Assembly (NCBI GenBank): GCA_023053545.1
Contig: JAKZAN010000006.1
Coordinates: 10,510,351-10,574,350 of the forward strand
Reading direction: 5' to 3'
Origin: Lepidurus packardi
Lineage: Eukaryota > Arthropoda > Branchiopoda > Notostraca > Triopsidae
Length of the DNA stretch: 64,000 nucleotides
The translations under genes and the position numbers were made by a program. This document shows, one piece after another, positions 20,143 to 32,598 of the stretch (position 1 is its first letter; each line of letters opens with the position of its first letter). A model generated the notes under the pieces. It saw only the letters and a program-made list of their open reading frames with translations. It searched no databases and was not told the DNA's origin.

Positions 20143-21690
20143 AAATACCGGCCTCATGCCGAATAAGTGCAAGTTGTTCGGGGAAACAGTCCCATTCGTT
20201 GGGCATGTGGTGAGTCAAAATGGCATACAAACGGATCCGGAGAAGACCAGGGCTATTGTGGAATGGTCGAGACCTGATAACACGGACCAGAGGGCTCAGT
20301 TTCTAGGATTGGCTTCGTATTACAGAAGATTTGTTCCGAATTTTGCTGACATTGCGAAGCCACTCTACAAGTTAACAGAGGCAAGTGTAAAGTTTAACTG
20401 GTCCACCGTTTGCGACCAAGTTTTTGCAGAACTTAAACGGCTACTTTCTTCTACCCCATTTTGACTTTCTCTGATCTGTCCAAGCCGCTTATTGTGGACT
20501 GCGATGCAAGTAACGTGGACCTAAGTGGCGTTTTGTCACAAATAATCGATGGGTTGCATTTGCCAATCGAAGTTTGTCCAGAGTGGAAACGCGCTATTGT
20601 GTAACAAGGAAGGAGTTGCGGGCAATGAAGTTTGCTTTAGTACAGTTTAGCCACTATTTGCTGGGACGATCTTTTAGGATTCGTACTGACAATAGTGCGG
20701 TTAGCTGGGTTAAAAGATGCAAGAACCCTCCAGGACAGGTCCTTCGCTGGCTGAGCCTGTTCGAGTCTTTCAGTTCTCAATAGAACATCGGCCGGGAAAA
20801 AAGCACACGAACGCTGATGCGCTCTCTAGACGTCCCTGTGGGCAGTGTGGAATGCAATATGACGGAGTTGAGAGTTCAAAAGAAGAGGAAGATGGCGATA
20901 TTCCAGACATGCCCTGTGCTAATCCATCAGCTGACCCGGTTGTAAGTTCTTTGGAACCTCATCAAGAAGAGACGTCAGTGACTTCCCAGCGGAAAAGTGA
21001 CAAGGATCTTAAAGTGGTTTTTGGATGGCTCGGACCACCGAACACCTTCCCAGATTCGCCGCGAGGTCTGAACTGCGGAGTTACTGGACCCAAAGAAGTA
21101 AGATTTGCTTACGGGAGGGGGTTCTGTACCGGAAATAGATTTGCGAAGAGGGAGAACGTCTCCTACCCCTGGTTCCTCGAGAGGTGGTGAGTATTCTGTT
21201 AAGAACTTATCATGATGATGCAACAGCTGCTCACATGGGTTTAGGGCTTACCATATTCAAGTTAAGACAGAGGTTTTACTGACCCACAATGCAGGAAGAT
21301 CTGATGGCGTGGTGCAAGAAGTGCATCACTTGTGTGCAGAGCAACTCGCTACAGCAGAAGAGCCGTGCCCCTTTAAGATCCTTGTCTCCAAACGGCCTGG
21401 TGAAATTGTGGCCATGGATATATTGGGTCGTTTGCCTGAAACGAAGTGGGGCAATAGATACATTCTCGTTGCTGGCGATTTATTCACCAAATTGCTAGAG
21501 GCGTACCCCATTCCTAATCAAGAAGCCGAGACGATTGCCGACAAGATCTTCAACGAGTTTGTGTGTCGGTTCGGGGCACCAGAGCAACTGCACACAGATC
21601 AAGGCAGAAATTTCGACGGTAACGTTGTAAAGGAAGTTTGTGAAATACTAAAAACCAACAAGACGAGGAAGTACAAAATCTCTTGGCAAT
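20143..21690 (+). mobile_element. Ty3/gypsy retrotransposon D, degenerate pol fragment
   Basis: Plus-strand pieces in order: RT thumb (PNKCKLFGETVPFVGHVVSQ, FLGLASYYRRFVPNFADIAK), RNase H (SDLSKPLIVDCDASNVDLSG, VETRYCVTRKELRAMKFA, LLGRSFRIRTDNSAVSW, IEHRPGKKHTNADALSRR), the zinc region (WCKKCITC) and the start of the integrase core (GEIVAMDILGRLPE, RFGAPEQLHTDQGRNF). Frameshifts separate them near 20460, 20750 and 21340. The text stops abruptly at about 21670, before the last catalytic residue, and no LTR was seen. The catalytic RT box lies upstream of the surviving part. Confidence 0.9.
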
Positions 21691-23263
21691 AATATAGGCA
21701 ATATGCATAAGTAAGGCGTAACAGTTTTATTTTTTTAATTTCACTTTTTCACTTTCTCTCTTCACTGAAATGAGACATATAAATTTAAATGCAGCCTCCT
21801 TGCAGTTATAGCTTGGGTGTAACAAGCTGAGCTATACGGGAGCCTGTAAGCAAAAATGTATTTTTATTACCAAGTTTCTCTGCACTTTTATTAGATTATT
21901 ACTTTACCGTATAAACACTCCATCAAATACGCATGTGAAGTAAGGTACTTTGGGGTCCTTTTACGGCAACCGTTCCCAAGAGATTGAAGTAGCTACTCCA
22001 TCGAGGGAAAACTGGTGTTGCTCATTAGGGTTCGCAACGCGACTTTTTCTGCTTCATCTTTAGAATATAGACCACAGTATAGAGGTTTCACAGTATGCTA
22101 ACAGGGCTATCTTCCAATGTTAAGGTTTTCTGACGACCTTCTCGGTCCCCAGAGTAATATTCAGGTAAAAGGCCAGAAAATGAAAGGGTACATTCGCAAA
22201 CCTCCCAGTGCAGTTCAAAAAAAGGTCACAACGGTTTACAAAGCGCGTAATTTAAATCTATTGCTTTAAACTATGTGAGCTTAAAATAAAAGATGAATTA
22301 ACTAGGTCAAAGCACAACACGTATACACATTATAGACTAGTTCGCGTTACCCAGGTTGGACCACGAGGAGGCAGTCTATTTTGCAACCCATACATAGGTG
22401 TTTTATAGTATACAGGTTTAACCCCATATACCATAAAATACCCATGTATATTAATGTCTATATGTGTTGTTAGGACTATCTATGTCTATATACGAGTTAT
22501 CCATTACATTGGTACTTTACAACTATTCCTAAATTTTACTAACTTTTGCAAGTTTAGTATTTTTCTTAGCAAGTTTAACTACGGCTCTTTCTGCTACAGC
22601 TACATTTTCTTTAAGTGTATAGTAAATCCTAACTCGAACGAACAAATTAAAAAAATAATCAACTGGAAAAGCTTCGCATGTCAATTCAGATAAACCAAGC
22701 AGTTTAAGTTTAGCAACAATAACACTAACTATTCCTGGCTCACAAAAGGATTCCTGATAAGTTTCCTGAAAAACGGACTCACACTTAAAAAGATACTGAA
22801 TAGAGGCCCTAGGACCCTACGTCAGCCCCAAACTCCCTAGAGTGCCGGAGAGAAAGGTCACCAGTCCCCCGTTTTGTGAATGATTTGTTCTCTTTTCGAA
22901 CCCTTTTTATAGTAGATTTGGAATGCCTACTTCTGGGGTAGGATGGGCAAGTCTGTGAATCCATCCCTCCTATGTTCCTTGTTACCCCCACATCCTCTTG
23001 AGACCGAGAAAATCGTGTTAATCCCTTTACAATGGAAGATACCCCCAGTTACCATACTGTGAAACCTTTATACTGTGATATAGACAGCCGATAAATAAGG
23101 TATTTTCGTACTAACACACTGCCCGTTTGTCCCTCTGTATAAGCTGTTTGCTGTGTGTTTGTTTTTGCCCTCTGTATAAGCTGGGATGAATGGGCTTGGA
23201 GCTTTGAAAGCCGTCTGCGACGAGCCGCATGCTTTAAGGCTAATTCTGCCGCTTGGCCTGGGT
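21691..23263. other. Intergenic, nothing firm
   Basis: AT-rich sequence with short open frames only. The words ccctctgtataagctg occur twice near 23131-23185. No RNA gene, terminal repeat or conserved protein was seen. Confidence 0.45.
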
Positions 23264-23515
23264 CTGTAGATAACATTCTAACTCTGACTGATTGGTCCTG
23301 AAGAATTTATCATAGTATACCATAGTATGCTTTTTTTATAGTATATCAAACAGACATGCGACCTCTCAATCATAAGCTTGTCGTTTTAAAATAGCTATAT
23401 TTACTCTGGGAGAGAACGAGAATGCTGAATCCCTTTTGACCTTTATTCACGATACACCAATGAGAAATAAAAATAGGCACGGATAATTTATGTATATACA
23501 TAAGAAAATACGAAA

Positions 23516-25050
23516 ATGACTGGGATAATTGTATCCCGTGTTACGTCGAAAAAAAGATTTTCCCGTGCCATTGTTTCCTATATTGGAGGACATATTAACG
23601 TGTTTCCTGGCTCAACCGAATTTCAATTAACGTTTCCAAGCTTTAGTCATGTCCCGTGCCAAATGCCCGCGATTCTTATGAGAATAGCCATTTGGAATCC
23701 GATGCCGCCAGCAACCATGTATGAGGCCATTTCTATGAACCAAACTACACAACTGCAGGACAGGTTGCTCAGCGTTTCAGATAAAAGTTCTTTCAGCGTC
23801 GAATTAGACGGAGAGTTGGGCCTCAGTTTGGTAGTAATTAATGTTCAGTGTACAACTGCGAACTATGGACGTGATTCCGTGCCATAAATTGTAAGCTTCA
23901 TTGAAAAATCAACCAGTAAACTAACTTCATGTTCTTTTCGTTTCATTTTTGAATGTGTACATCGTAGTTGTTTGTCAAAACCTTTACCTTGGACATTAAT
24001 TTGCTGGACCGTACTGTAAGCAAGTTGGTTGTCGAGAATGCTAATCCGCCAGTCATGCTAAACATACTGGCACAGTAAGTAGTGTTAGCCATTTGGCGAG
24101 TACGTAAGTTACCTCCATATCCAGTTGTTACATCCTATGGGTTTTGAGTTCTTTTGGAAAAATTATCGCCTTGACGTCTAGTAATCTTGTTCTGGTAGAC
24201 GCTGGTACTGTGGATGTGACCCAAGCTATGGAGGAAGCTGTGGTACCTATCGCGTATTCAGTGTTTCTAATCGAGAGATCGAGTCCGACAAGGAAAGTGA
24301 GAAGCAGCAGAGGGTAATTTAGCTTACGAATTTTATATAATTAAATGGTTTCGTAAATTTTTTTTTTGTAAGTTAGCTTACTAAATGTACTTATTAGCTT
24401 ATTTGTAGTTTTATTTATATATTTTAAGCCAAAGGCGCTAAGAATAAAACAGCTTCGGGGTGAAGTTAAGGTCGGTAAGCCTGGCATGCCCTTTAAACGT
24501 AAGCTTGGCGCCACTCAATCAAAAATCAACCAATACTGCTTCTCCCAAAATCCGTCGTAGGGAATTCAGGAGCAAGATTCAGGGGCAAGATGACTTCCCA
24601 CTGAGAAGAGCAGAAAGTTTGTTATTAGCCGGCATTCGTACAAGTCCTCGATAGTATAGTGGTGAGTATCCCCGCCTGTCACGCGGGAGACCGGGGTTCG
24701 ATTCCCCGTCGGGGAGACTACTTTTTCTTTTATTACTTAATTATTTATTTAAGAAATCGCTATGCATAATCAAGACTTAAAATAGATTGAAATAAAGTAA
24801 CCTTAATTTCGTATTTTCTTTTATTTCTCTTTCTAGACCCCAGTTTCCAGTCTTATTCGCCATGGCTCCATTCTCCGCCACGCCTCCCGTAAAGTCCTAC
24901 AAGAACATCTCGTCAACGTGCAGTGCAGTGATCCGTGTATTCCATCCACTGGCGATTCCAATGTTGCCAGCATTGCTAGCACGTACTCTGTGTTTGCGGT
25001 ATTGGGATTTTTTTTCGATTTTAAATCTTCCTACCCTTACACAACCCTAA
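23516..25050 (+). CDS. Candidate four-exon gene of unknown function, unit 1
   Basis: Possible exons 23516-23830, 23968-24074, 24182-24313, 24837-25050. Junctions are GT-AG (cagtttg/gtagta, cgtag, caca/gtaagt, gtctag, agagg/gtaatt, ttctag) and phases agree, giving about 255 aa. The middle exons read like a real protein (LDINLLDRTVSKLVVENANP, LVLVDAGTVDVTQAMEEAVV). I recognise no family, signal peptide or catalytic motif. Alternatives: exon 1 runs on to a stop at 23886 (123 codons), or the last exon is used in another frame. The partial, broken copy at 18315-19040 shows the sequence has spread or duplicated before. Confidence 0.35.
24645..24716 (+). tRNA. tRNA-Asp (GTC), unit 1
   Basis: 72 nt, no intron. 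The acceptor stem TCCTCGA/TCGGGGA pairs fully (one T-G), the anticodon stem is CCCGC/GCGGG with anticodon GTC at 24678-24680, and the T arm is CCGGG-GTTCGATT-CCCCG. The internal promoter boxes are present: A box TAGTATAGTGG, B box GGTTCGATTCC. A T-run soon after (ctactttttc) can end pol III transcription. It lies in what would be intron 3 of the candidate gene on the same strand. Confidence 0.98.
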
Positions 25051-26548
25051 AAAACCTTGGCTTGAACCAAAAAATTCCAAAACGTCCCACATGGCTTACT
25101 TTGGGGATAGACTTTTATTTTATTTAGATATTGTTTTTCAAACCAAATATTTAAAACCATAGCTTTTTCTACTTTGCTGTACTATCAGTTTTCGTTACTT
25201 TCTTTCTGTTTCGCTTTGCCTTTGCTTTTGTAATTTACCCTAATATTCAGTTACTTAAACCTCCCCCCTTCAATTCAATCGCCACATTTGCAAAGAATAC
25301 ATGATAGACAGCACTGGCATGAATGGATGACATGGTGGCATCGCCAGATCTTTTACAATTGTGTAAAAGAAAAAGACCAAATATCGCTTCTTTTTAAATT
25401 TTTCAATATCTTATTTTCCCGTGCTTGGTCGTAATTGTTGTAGTTGGTTTTAAGTGTTGTAATTGGGTTATAATTGGTTGGGTGGTATTTGTAAAAGGTT
25501 GTAAATTGTTTTAATTATTATATTTTTGCATTTTATTTTTTTACCTGTGCGCGGAGTATTTTTGGGGGATCCAAAATAGCACGCCCTATAAGAAAAAGCG
25601 CGAAGGGATGACTGTCACAGCTCTGTTTTAATGAAGAACCAATTTCTAAATTGTGTGTTGGCTCTACCATTTAAGATTGGCTGGTCCCTTCGACGGTACC
25701 ATTTCGCCGTTCACCCCGTTTGGCCTTGTTGTACTACACCCATGAGCAACTTGTGCTTACTTATGATCGAAATTTTTCCGGTGAATAATAAATTAGCCAC
25801 GTGCAAATGAAGTTTGCAACTATGAGAAATACGTTGCCTAAAAATATGTCCATTGACTGTGCACTCGCTACTAAAAAAAATAAAACTTTTGCTTTAGATT
25901 GCTTTCAAAATCTTACCAGCCGTTTAAAATCTCGTTCCACAAGTACAGAATCTAGTTGGCGAATTGTTCTGTCTTTGCTTTGGCCACGGCGGGAGAGAAA
26001 AAGTTTAGAATCTGAGCGCGGAAAACGAAAACGAGCGAGAAGGCAAAAGGATGTGGCTCAGGATCAACACAATAACAATTACGAACTCTTACTTGTTCTA
26101 CATAATGTATAATAGATAAGATAAGGATAACTGCAATTACGAGTCTACAGTTGTGTCCCAAACGTGTTATAACAAACAAAGACCGTAGTTGCATTGTTGC
26201 GAGTGTAGTGCTTACCATTGTTTTTGTACCTTGGAAGAAGGAATAAACCTATTTGTGGAACGTGATATACGTACTTAGTTTGTGTACATTAAATGCCTGT
26301 AGATAACATTCTAACTCTGACTGATTGGTCCTGAAGAATTTATCATAGTATACCATAGTATGCTTTTTTTATAGTATATCAAACAGACATGCGACCTCTC
26401 AATCATAAGCTTGTCGTTTTAAAATAGCTATATTTACTCTGGGAGAGAACGAGAATGCTGAATCCCTTTTGACCTTTATTCACGATACACCAATGAGAAA
26501 TAAAAATAGGCACGGATAATTTATGTATATACATAAGAAAATACGAAA

Positions 26549-28083
26549 ATGACTGGGATAATTGTATCCCGTGTTACGTCGAAAAAAAGATTTTCCCGTG
26601 CCATTGTTTCCTATATTGGAGGACATATTAACGTGTTTCCTGGCTCAACCGAATTTCAATTAACGTTTCCAAGCTTTAGTCATGTCCCGTGCCAAATGCC
26701 CGCGATTCTTATGAGAATAGCCATTTGGAATCCGATGCCGCCAGCAACCATGTATGAGGCCATTTCTATGAACCAAACTACACAACTGCAGGACAGGTTG
26801 CTCAGCGTTTCAGATAAAAGTTCTTTCAGCGTCGAATTAGACGGAGAGTTGGGCCTCAGTTTGGTAGTAATTAATGTTCAGTGTACAACTGCGAACTATG
26901 GACGTGATTCCGTGCCATAAATTGTAAGCTTCATTGAAAAATCAACCAGTAAACTAACTTCATGTTCTTTTCGTTTCATTTTTGAATGTGTACATCGTAG
27001 TTGTTTGTCAAAACCTTTACCTTGGACATTAATTTGCTGGACCGTACTGTAAGCAAGTTGGTTGTCGAGAATGCTAATCCGCCAGTCATGCTAAACATAC
27101 TGGCACAGTAAGTAGTGTTAGCCATTTGGCGAGTACGTAAGTTACCTCCATATCCAGTTGTTACATCCTATGGGTTTTGAGTTCTTTTGGAAAAATTATC
27201 GCCTTGACGTCTAGTAATCTTGTTCTGGTAGACGCTGGTACTGTGGATGTGACCCAAGCTATGGAGGAAGCTGTGGTACCTATCGCGTATTCAGTGTTTC
27301 TAATCGAGAGATCGAGTCCGACAAGGAAAGTGAGAAGCAGCAGAGGGTAATTTAGCTTACGAATTTTATATAATTAAATGGTTTCGTAAATTTTTTTTTT
27401 GTAAGTTAGCTTACTAAATGTACTTATTAGCTTATTTGTAGTTTTATTTATATATTTTAAGCCAAAGGCGCTAAGAATAAAACAGCTTCGGGGTGAAGTT
27501 AAGGTCGGTAAGCCTGGCATGCCCTTTAAACGTAAGCTTGGCGCCACTCAATCAAAAATCAACCAATACTGCTTCTCCCAAAATCCGTCGTAGGGAATTC
27601 AGGAGCAAGATTCAGGGGCAAGATGACTTCCCACTGAGAAGAGCAGAAAGTTTGTTATTAGCCGGCATTCGTACAAGTCCTCGATAGTATAGTGGTGAGT
27701 ATCCCCGCCTGTCACGCGGGAGACCGGGGTTCGATTCCCCGTCGGGGAGACTACTTTTTCTTTTATTACTTAATTATTTATTTAAGAAATCGCTATGCAT
27801 AATCAAGACTTAAAATAGATTGAAATAAAGTAACCTTAATTTCGTATTTTCTTTTATTTCTCTTTCTAGACCCCAGTTTCCAGTCTTATTCGCCATGGCT
27901 CCATTCTCCGCCACGCCTCCCGTAAAGTCCTACAAGAACATCTCGTCAACGTGCAGTGCAGTGATCCGTGTATTCCATCCACTGGCGATTCCAATGTTGC
28001 CAGCATTGCTAGCACGTACTCTGTGTTTGCGGTATTGGGATTTTTTTTCGATTTTAAATCTTCCTACCCTTACACAACCCTAA
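26549..28083 (+). CDS. Candidate four-exon gene of unknown function, unit 2
   Basis: Same model shifted by 3033 bp: exons 26549-26863, 27001-27107, 27215-27346, 27870-28083. Identical in every part compared, so it gives no independent evidence for coding. Confidence 0.35.
27678..27749 (+). tRNA. tRNA-Asp (GTC), unit 2
   Basis: Identical to the copy at 24645-24716, shifted by 3033 bp. Same folded arms, GTC anticodon, A and B boxes and T-run. Confidence 0.98.
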
Positions 28084-29329
28084 AAAACCTTGGCTTGAAC
28101 CAAAAAATTCCAAAACGTCCCACATGGCTTACTTTGGGGATAGACTTTTATTTTATTTAGATATTGTTTTTCAAACCAAATATTTAAAACCATAGCTTTT
28201 TCTACTTTGCTGTACTATCAGTTTTCGTTACTTTCTTTCTGTTTCGCTTTGCCTTTGCTTTTGTAATTTACCCTAATATTCAGTTACTTAAACCTCCCCC
28301 CTTCAATTCAATCGCCACATTTGCAAAGAATACATGATAGACAGCACTGGCATGAATGGATGACATGGTGGCATCGCCAGATCTTTTACAATTGTGTAAA
28401 AGAAAAAGACCAAATATCGCTTCTTTTTAAATTTTTCAATATCTTATTTTCCCGTGCTTGGTCGTAATTGTTGTAGTTGGTTTTAAGTGTTGTAATTGGG
28501 TTATAATTGGTTGGGTGGTATTTGTAAAAGGTTGTAAATTGTTTTAATTATTATATTTTTGCATTTTATTTTTTTACCTGTGCGCGGAGTATTTTTGGGG
28601 GATCCAAAATAGCACGCCCTATAAGAAAAAGCGCGAAGGGATGACTGTCACAGCTCTGTTTTAATGAAGAACCAATTTCTAAATTGTGTGTTGGCTCTAC
28701 CATTTAAGATTGGCTGGTCCCTTCGACGGTACCATTTCGCCGTTCACCCCGTTTGGCCTTGTTGTACTACACCCATGAGCAACTTGTGCTTACTTATGAT
28801 CGAAATTTTTCCGGTGAATAATAAATTAGCCACGTGCAAATGAAGTTTGCAACTATGAGAAATACGTTGCCTAAAAATATGTCCATTGACTGTGCACTCG
28901 CTACTAAAAAAAATAAAACTTTTGCTTTAGATTGCTTTCAAAATCTTACCAGCCGTTTAAAATCTCGTTCCACAAGTACAGAATCTAGTTGGCGAATTGT
29001 TCTGTCTTTGCTTTGGCCACGGCGGGAGAGAAAAAGTTTAGAATCTGAGCGCGGAAAACGAAAACGAGCGAGAAGGCAAAAGGATGTGGCTCAGGATCAA
29101 CACAATAACAATTACGAACTCTTACTTGTTCTACATAATGTATAATAGATAAGATAAGGATAACTGCAATTACGAGTCTACAGTTGTGTCCCAAACGTGT
29201 TATAACAAACAAAGACCGTAGTTGCATTGTTGCGAGTGTAGTGCTTACCATTGTTTTTGTACCTTGGAAGAAGGAATAAACCTATTTGTGGAACGTGATA
29301 TACGTACTTAGTTTGTGTACATTAAATGC

Positions 29330-29638
29330 CCTGATACAAACATCACAATACACTTTGATACAAGCTAAGCAAGCTCTCAATGTTCTATGGCGTAGCTTAT
29401 GTATGCAACGTTACTTTTACAGCTAACTGGCCACTCCAGAATAAGATATACGTAAAGGTGATGAAAACGGCAAACGACGTACTCTGCAAATGATTTGCTA
29501 ATATTGCAATGAACTAACTTACGTTTCAAATATACTATTGCTAACTTGTTGGCTGTGTGAATAAAATATATAGTGTCTGTACTGACACAAACGTCTCAAT
29601 GTACACCCTGAAACAAACTAATCGGAGGCGAATTGCAA
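29330..29638. other. Spacer between the tandem unit and the BRAP 3' end
   Basis: About 300 bp with no gene. It should contain the 3' UTR of BRAP, which is on the minus strand. No clear AATAAA was seen on that strand. Confidence 0.5.
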
Positions 29639-32598
29639 CTATCTCTTCTTCTTGCGAACTCCTCCTTTGCGTTCATTTGCAGTGACGATAGGCGGCAAAA
29701 GCACCTGACCTTCCACCAGTTCCTCTTTTATCGAAGACTGCGCAATTTTCTGCTGAGCATCCATGTAAAACATGATGTCACGCAATTGCTCCTTCAATTC
29801 CTGTACTTCCTGTAGAATCCAAGCTTCAATGTCACAAACGAAATCTCTAACCCAATCTCTAACCATCTCTAATAATGCACTCACTTGATCTTTTTCGACA
29901 CGCATTTGAGTCAGCTGCTTGTCTAGCTCAGCCACTTTGCCTTGCCAGCAACCCTGATTTAAAGCCAAGCCTTTGTTCATCTCCTTCTCCTCGCCCCAAT
30001 CAGTAAGCGCCTTGTTCAGCTTTCCACTCAGCTGTGCAATCTAAGATCCAATGTAAAACGACCTTTAGAAACCAAATTTTACACTAAAAACCGACCAATC
30101 CTACTTTCTTTTCTTGAGCTTGCTTTTCCCTGTTCAACGTATGGACCTTTTCGCTCAAGTGACTGCATTCCTCTAGAGCTGCGTCCAACTTGTGTTCCAA
30201 ATCTAGTTTCTAAAAACCCCAGCTCAAAATCAATGATCCTGAATTCACTGACAGACAGTAATACCCACTTTTTCCACATGCTGAGTTTCTTGTCGCTGTA
30301 ATGCGTCTTCAAAATATCGCCTCTGAGATTCCAACTGACTAGTAAGCAGGTAAGTATACTCCAACTGAATCGAGTCAATTTTCTCGTCCTGAACATAAAC
30401 AACAGACTATTAAAAAAAAAAGTCGTAAAAAGTAAAACAAAAATTCAAACCTGTTCTTTAAGTTGCTGAGTATCGTCGCCGTCTTGTAACTCTACCAACT
30501 TGCCATCAGTTTTATTCTGAGCTAAGCGATGCACAAAATTGTCGCCCACATAATCCCAGACGCGATTGTTCCCCAGTTGCATTGCATAACAATGTTCCGT
30601 ATCCAGAAAGTGACTGCAAATAAAACCAGACTAATTACGCTTTATACCCCAAAAAAATTCCGAAAAGGAAATCCTATGTCCATCACGCTTCAGAAAGACA
30701 ATGTCACGCTTTTCTATTTTTATTTATACATTATAATAAAAGAATAAAGGTAGGCTTTTTATACCTGTAGGCATGGCCTTGAACGTAACGCCCACAGCCC
30801 AAATGACCGCAAATCAAGCACATCCACAAAGAGTCGGTAGCTTTGCATTCGCAACAGGCGTTATCTGCCACTATTTCAGGCGTTTGCATGAAACGGCACA
30901 CCGGACATCTATTCAAACGTGAAAATAACCCTTAGCACCCATTACAGTCACATTCTGATATTCGACATTCAAGGCAATCTACCTGGAATCGCCCCACTTC
31001 GCTAAGCAGGCTCCATGGAAAGAATGGTTGCATAAAACGGTGAGAATTCCGTCGACAGATTCATCCATTCGCTCCAAGCAAACGGCGCAAATGGGTAATT
31101 CCGTGTGTCCACTTATGGGTAATCCTCCCAAGTTAAGCGAACGACTGGGCGTGTCTTCAGCTTGACTAATTTCGACCCGAGAAACATAAACCACGTGGCA
31201 CACTTCAGATTCGAGTGAGTGATAGCGTCGACCGTTATATGAGCGAAAAAATTCATCCGCATCCAACTAAAAGAATAAATCAAATCAATAAAAAACTGCT
31301 AGTTCATCTTCTTATGTTAACGCACCTGAGTTCGAAAGCTGAGTAAGGCCATGTACTGATTCGGTGTGTTGTCACGCACGATCCGCACATGGTCTATCGC
31401 ATCGTGACACGGGGCTAGGAATTGCAACAAGTCGCCACAAGTAATGGTGGCAGGAATTCCTAATAAACACACCAAAATACTTCTTTCCACGCCGGCAGCA
31501 AGACTCGTTCGTTGGCTAAATCAATTTTGTGTAGACCTTTTTTCCGTTAAGGTCGAGAGAGAAAACGTTACGACTTACTTTTCCTTGTACACGTGAAGGA
31601 TTCCTTGTGTAACTTCCACGAATGGGTTGCCCGAGAAAAACTGAATGTGATCTTTTAAACGCTTGCGCTCTCCAGTTTCCACCATACTTCTAGAACACTC
31701 CGAACCAGCTTCTCCTAGAACAGAGGGGAATAAAAAAGATGTGTAAATATATAGAACTATATTTATAATAAAAAAGTGAACTATCCGTACCTGTTCCAGA
31801 CAACAAAGGCGGTGAAGCTTCTTTGCTTGAGCCGGGAGATGGGTCTGAGTAAGTTGTCGAGAAAGCTTTGCCTTTTCTGGAACTCATCATGGGTTTACAC
31901 GTACACGAGGTGGTTAAAGCGCCAGAGACAACTTCAGAGAAAGTCTTGGGAATCACGGGTTCTTCAGCTTCATGGGGATACAGGACGAAACTTTCTATAA
32001 CGATCTCCTTGGATTCGCGTCTCCCACGACACTTCAGTGCCTTTTCCTGTAGGTCTTCTTTGCTCAGCTCCGCGGAGGATGAACACGAAGGCAAGACGGA
32101 CGCTTTTGGTAAAGATGACATATTATCTAAGGCAGAAACATAATATTTTGTTATTTTTTCGCTGACAAGAAACTGGAAACTTTTCGCATACTAAGAAAAC
32201 ACACAACATACACGAACTACTAACCATGTAAGCTTAATTAACGTACGACAAAGAATTGTGTTTCAATGTACTGATTTATGCTATTTCACTTCCTTTCAAC
32301 AAATATTAACATGGAATCAAAACGTCTTTAGCTTCAGAACTATTTTCCTAACTCTTTTTAATAGCAGAAAGGCGTAAAGAATGTCAAAAAAGGTCTGAAT
32401 GTCTTGTTTTCACTTTGTTGGACAGTTACTAGAGGGGGGAAAATCATCTCAGCAACAGCACGACTTTAAAGATGAGCAGGCACAACAAATAAAGCAATAT
32501 TAAGTCATTTTAGACGTACCAAGTGCAATGGGAAAGTCCTTCGGTACCAGGGCTCCTTCAGACAACTCAAGCCGAAAAACACACAGAGAAACGGACAT
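29639..32598 (-). CDS. BRAP: BRCA1-associated protein (BRAP/IMP), RING E3 ubiquitin ligase
   Basis: Ten exons: 32598-32520, 32126-31791, 31714-31579, 31515-31326, 31266-30983, 30908-30765, 30613-30451, 30388-30269, 30209-30105, 30040-29639. All phases agree, giving 652 aa (human BRAP about 592). The start [14 protein letters not shown] matches the conserved N terminus. In order: a low-complexity insert (about residues 28-140), the conserved block [13 protein letters not shown] plus an RRM-like part ([19 protein letters not shown]), a RING finger at about 307-347 ([26 protein letters not shown]), a UBP-type zinc finger at about 363-410 ([16 protein letters not shown]), and a coiled coil ending [18 protein letters not shown] with a basic tail. 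Family role: cytoplasmic E3 that restrains Ras-MAPK scaffolding and retains nuclear-localisation-signal proteins. Confidence 0.97.

Larger units (their letters stand above)
23264..29329. repeat. Direct tandem duplication, two 3033-bp units
   Basis: Unit 1 is 23264-26296 and unit 2 is 26297-29329, starting ctgtagataacattctaac and ending ttgtgtacattaaatgc. Every block I compared was identical, including all open frames and the tRNA. No target duplication or terminal repeat marks the unit, so it looks like a segmental tandem duplication rather than a transposon. A perfect 3-kb duplication is also what a misassembly or haplotype overlap would produce. Confidence 0.95.

Noticed and set aside
23049..23276. 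Minus-strand frame of 75 codons with an alanine/arginine-rich start.
   Set aside because: Runs into the start of the tandem unit, has no splice or promoter context and no recognised family.
25801..26112. Open frame of 103 codons with a basic, NLS-like stretch (repeated at 28834-29145).
   Set aside because: No splice context, promoter or known domain, and an 88-codon frame overlaps on the other strand. Too weak to call a gene.
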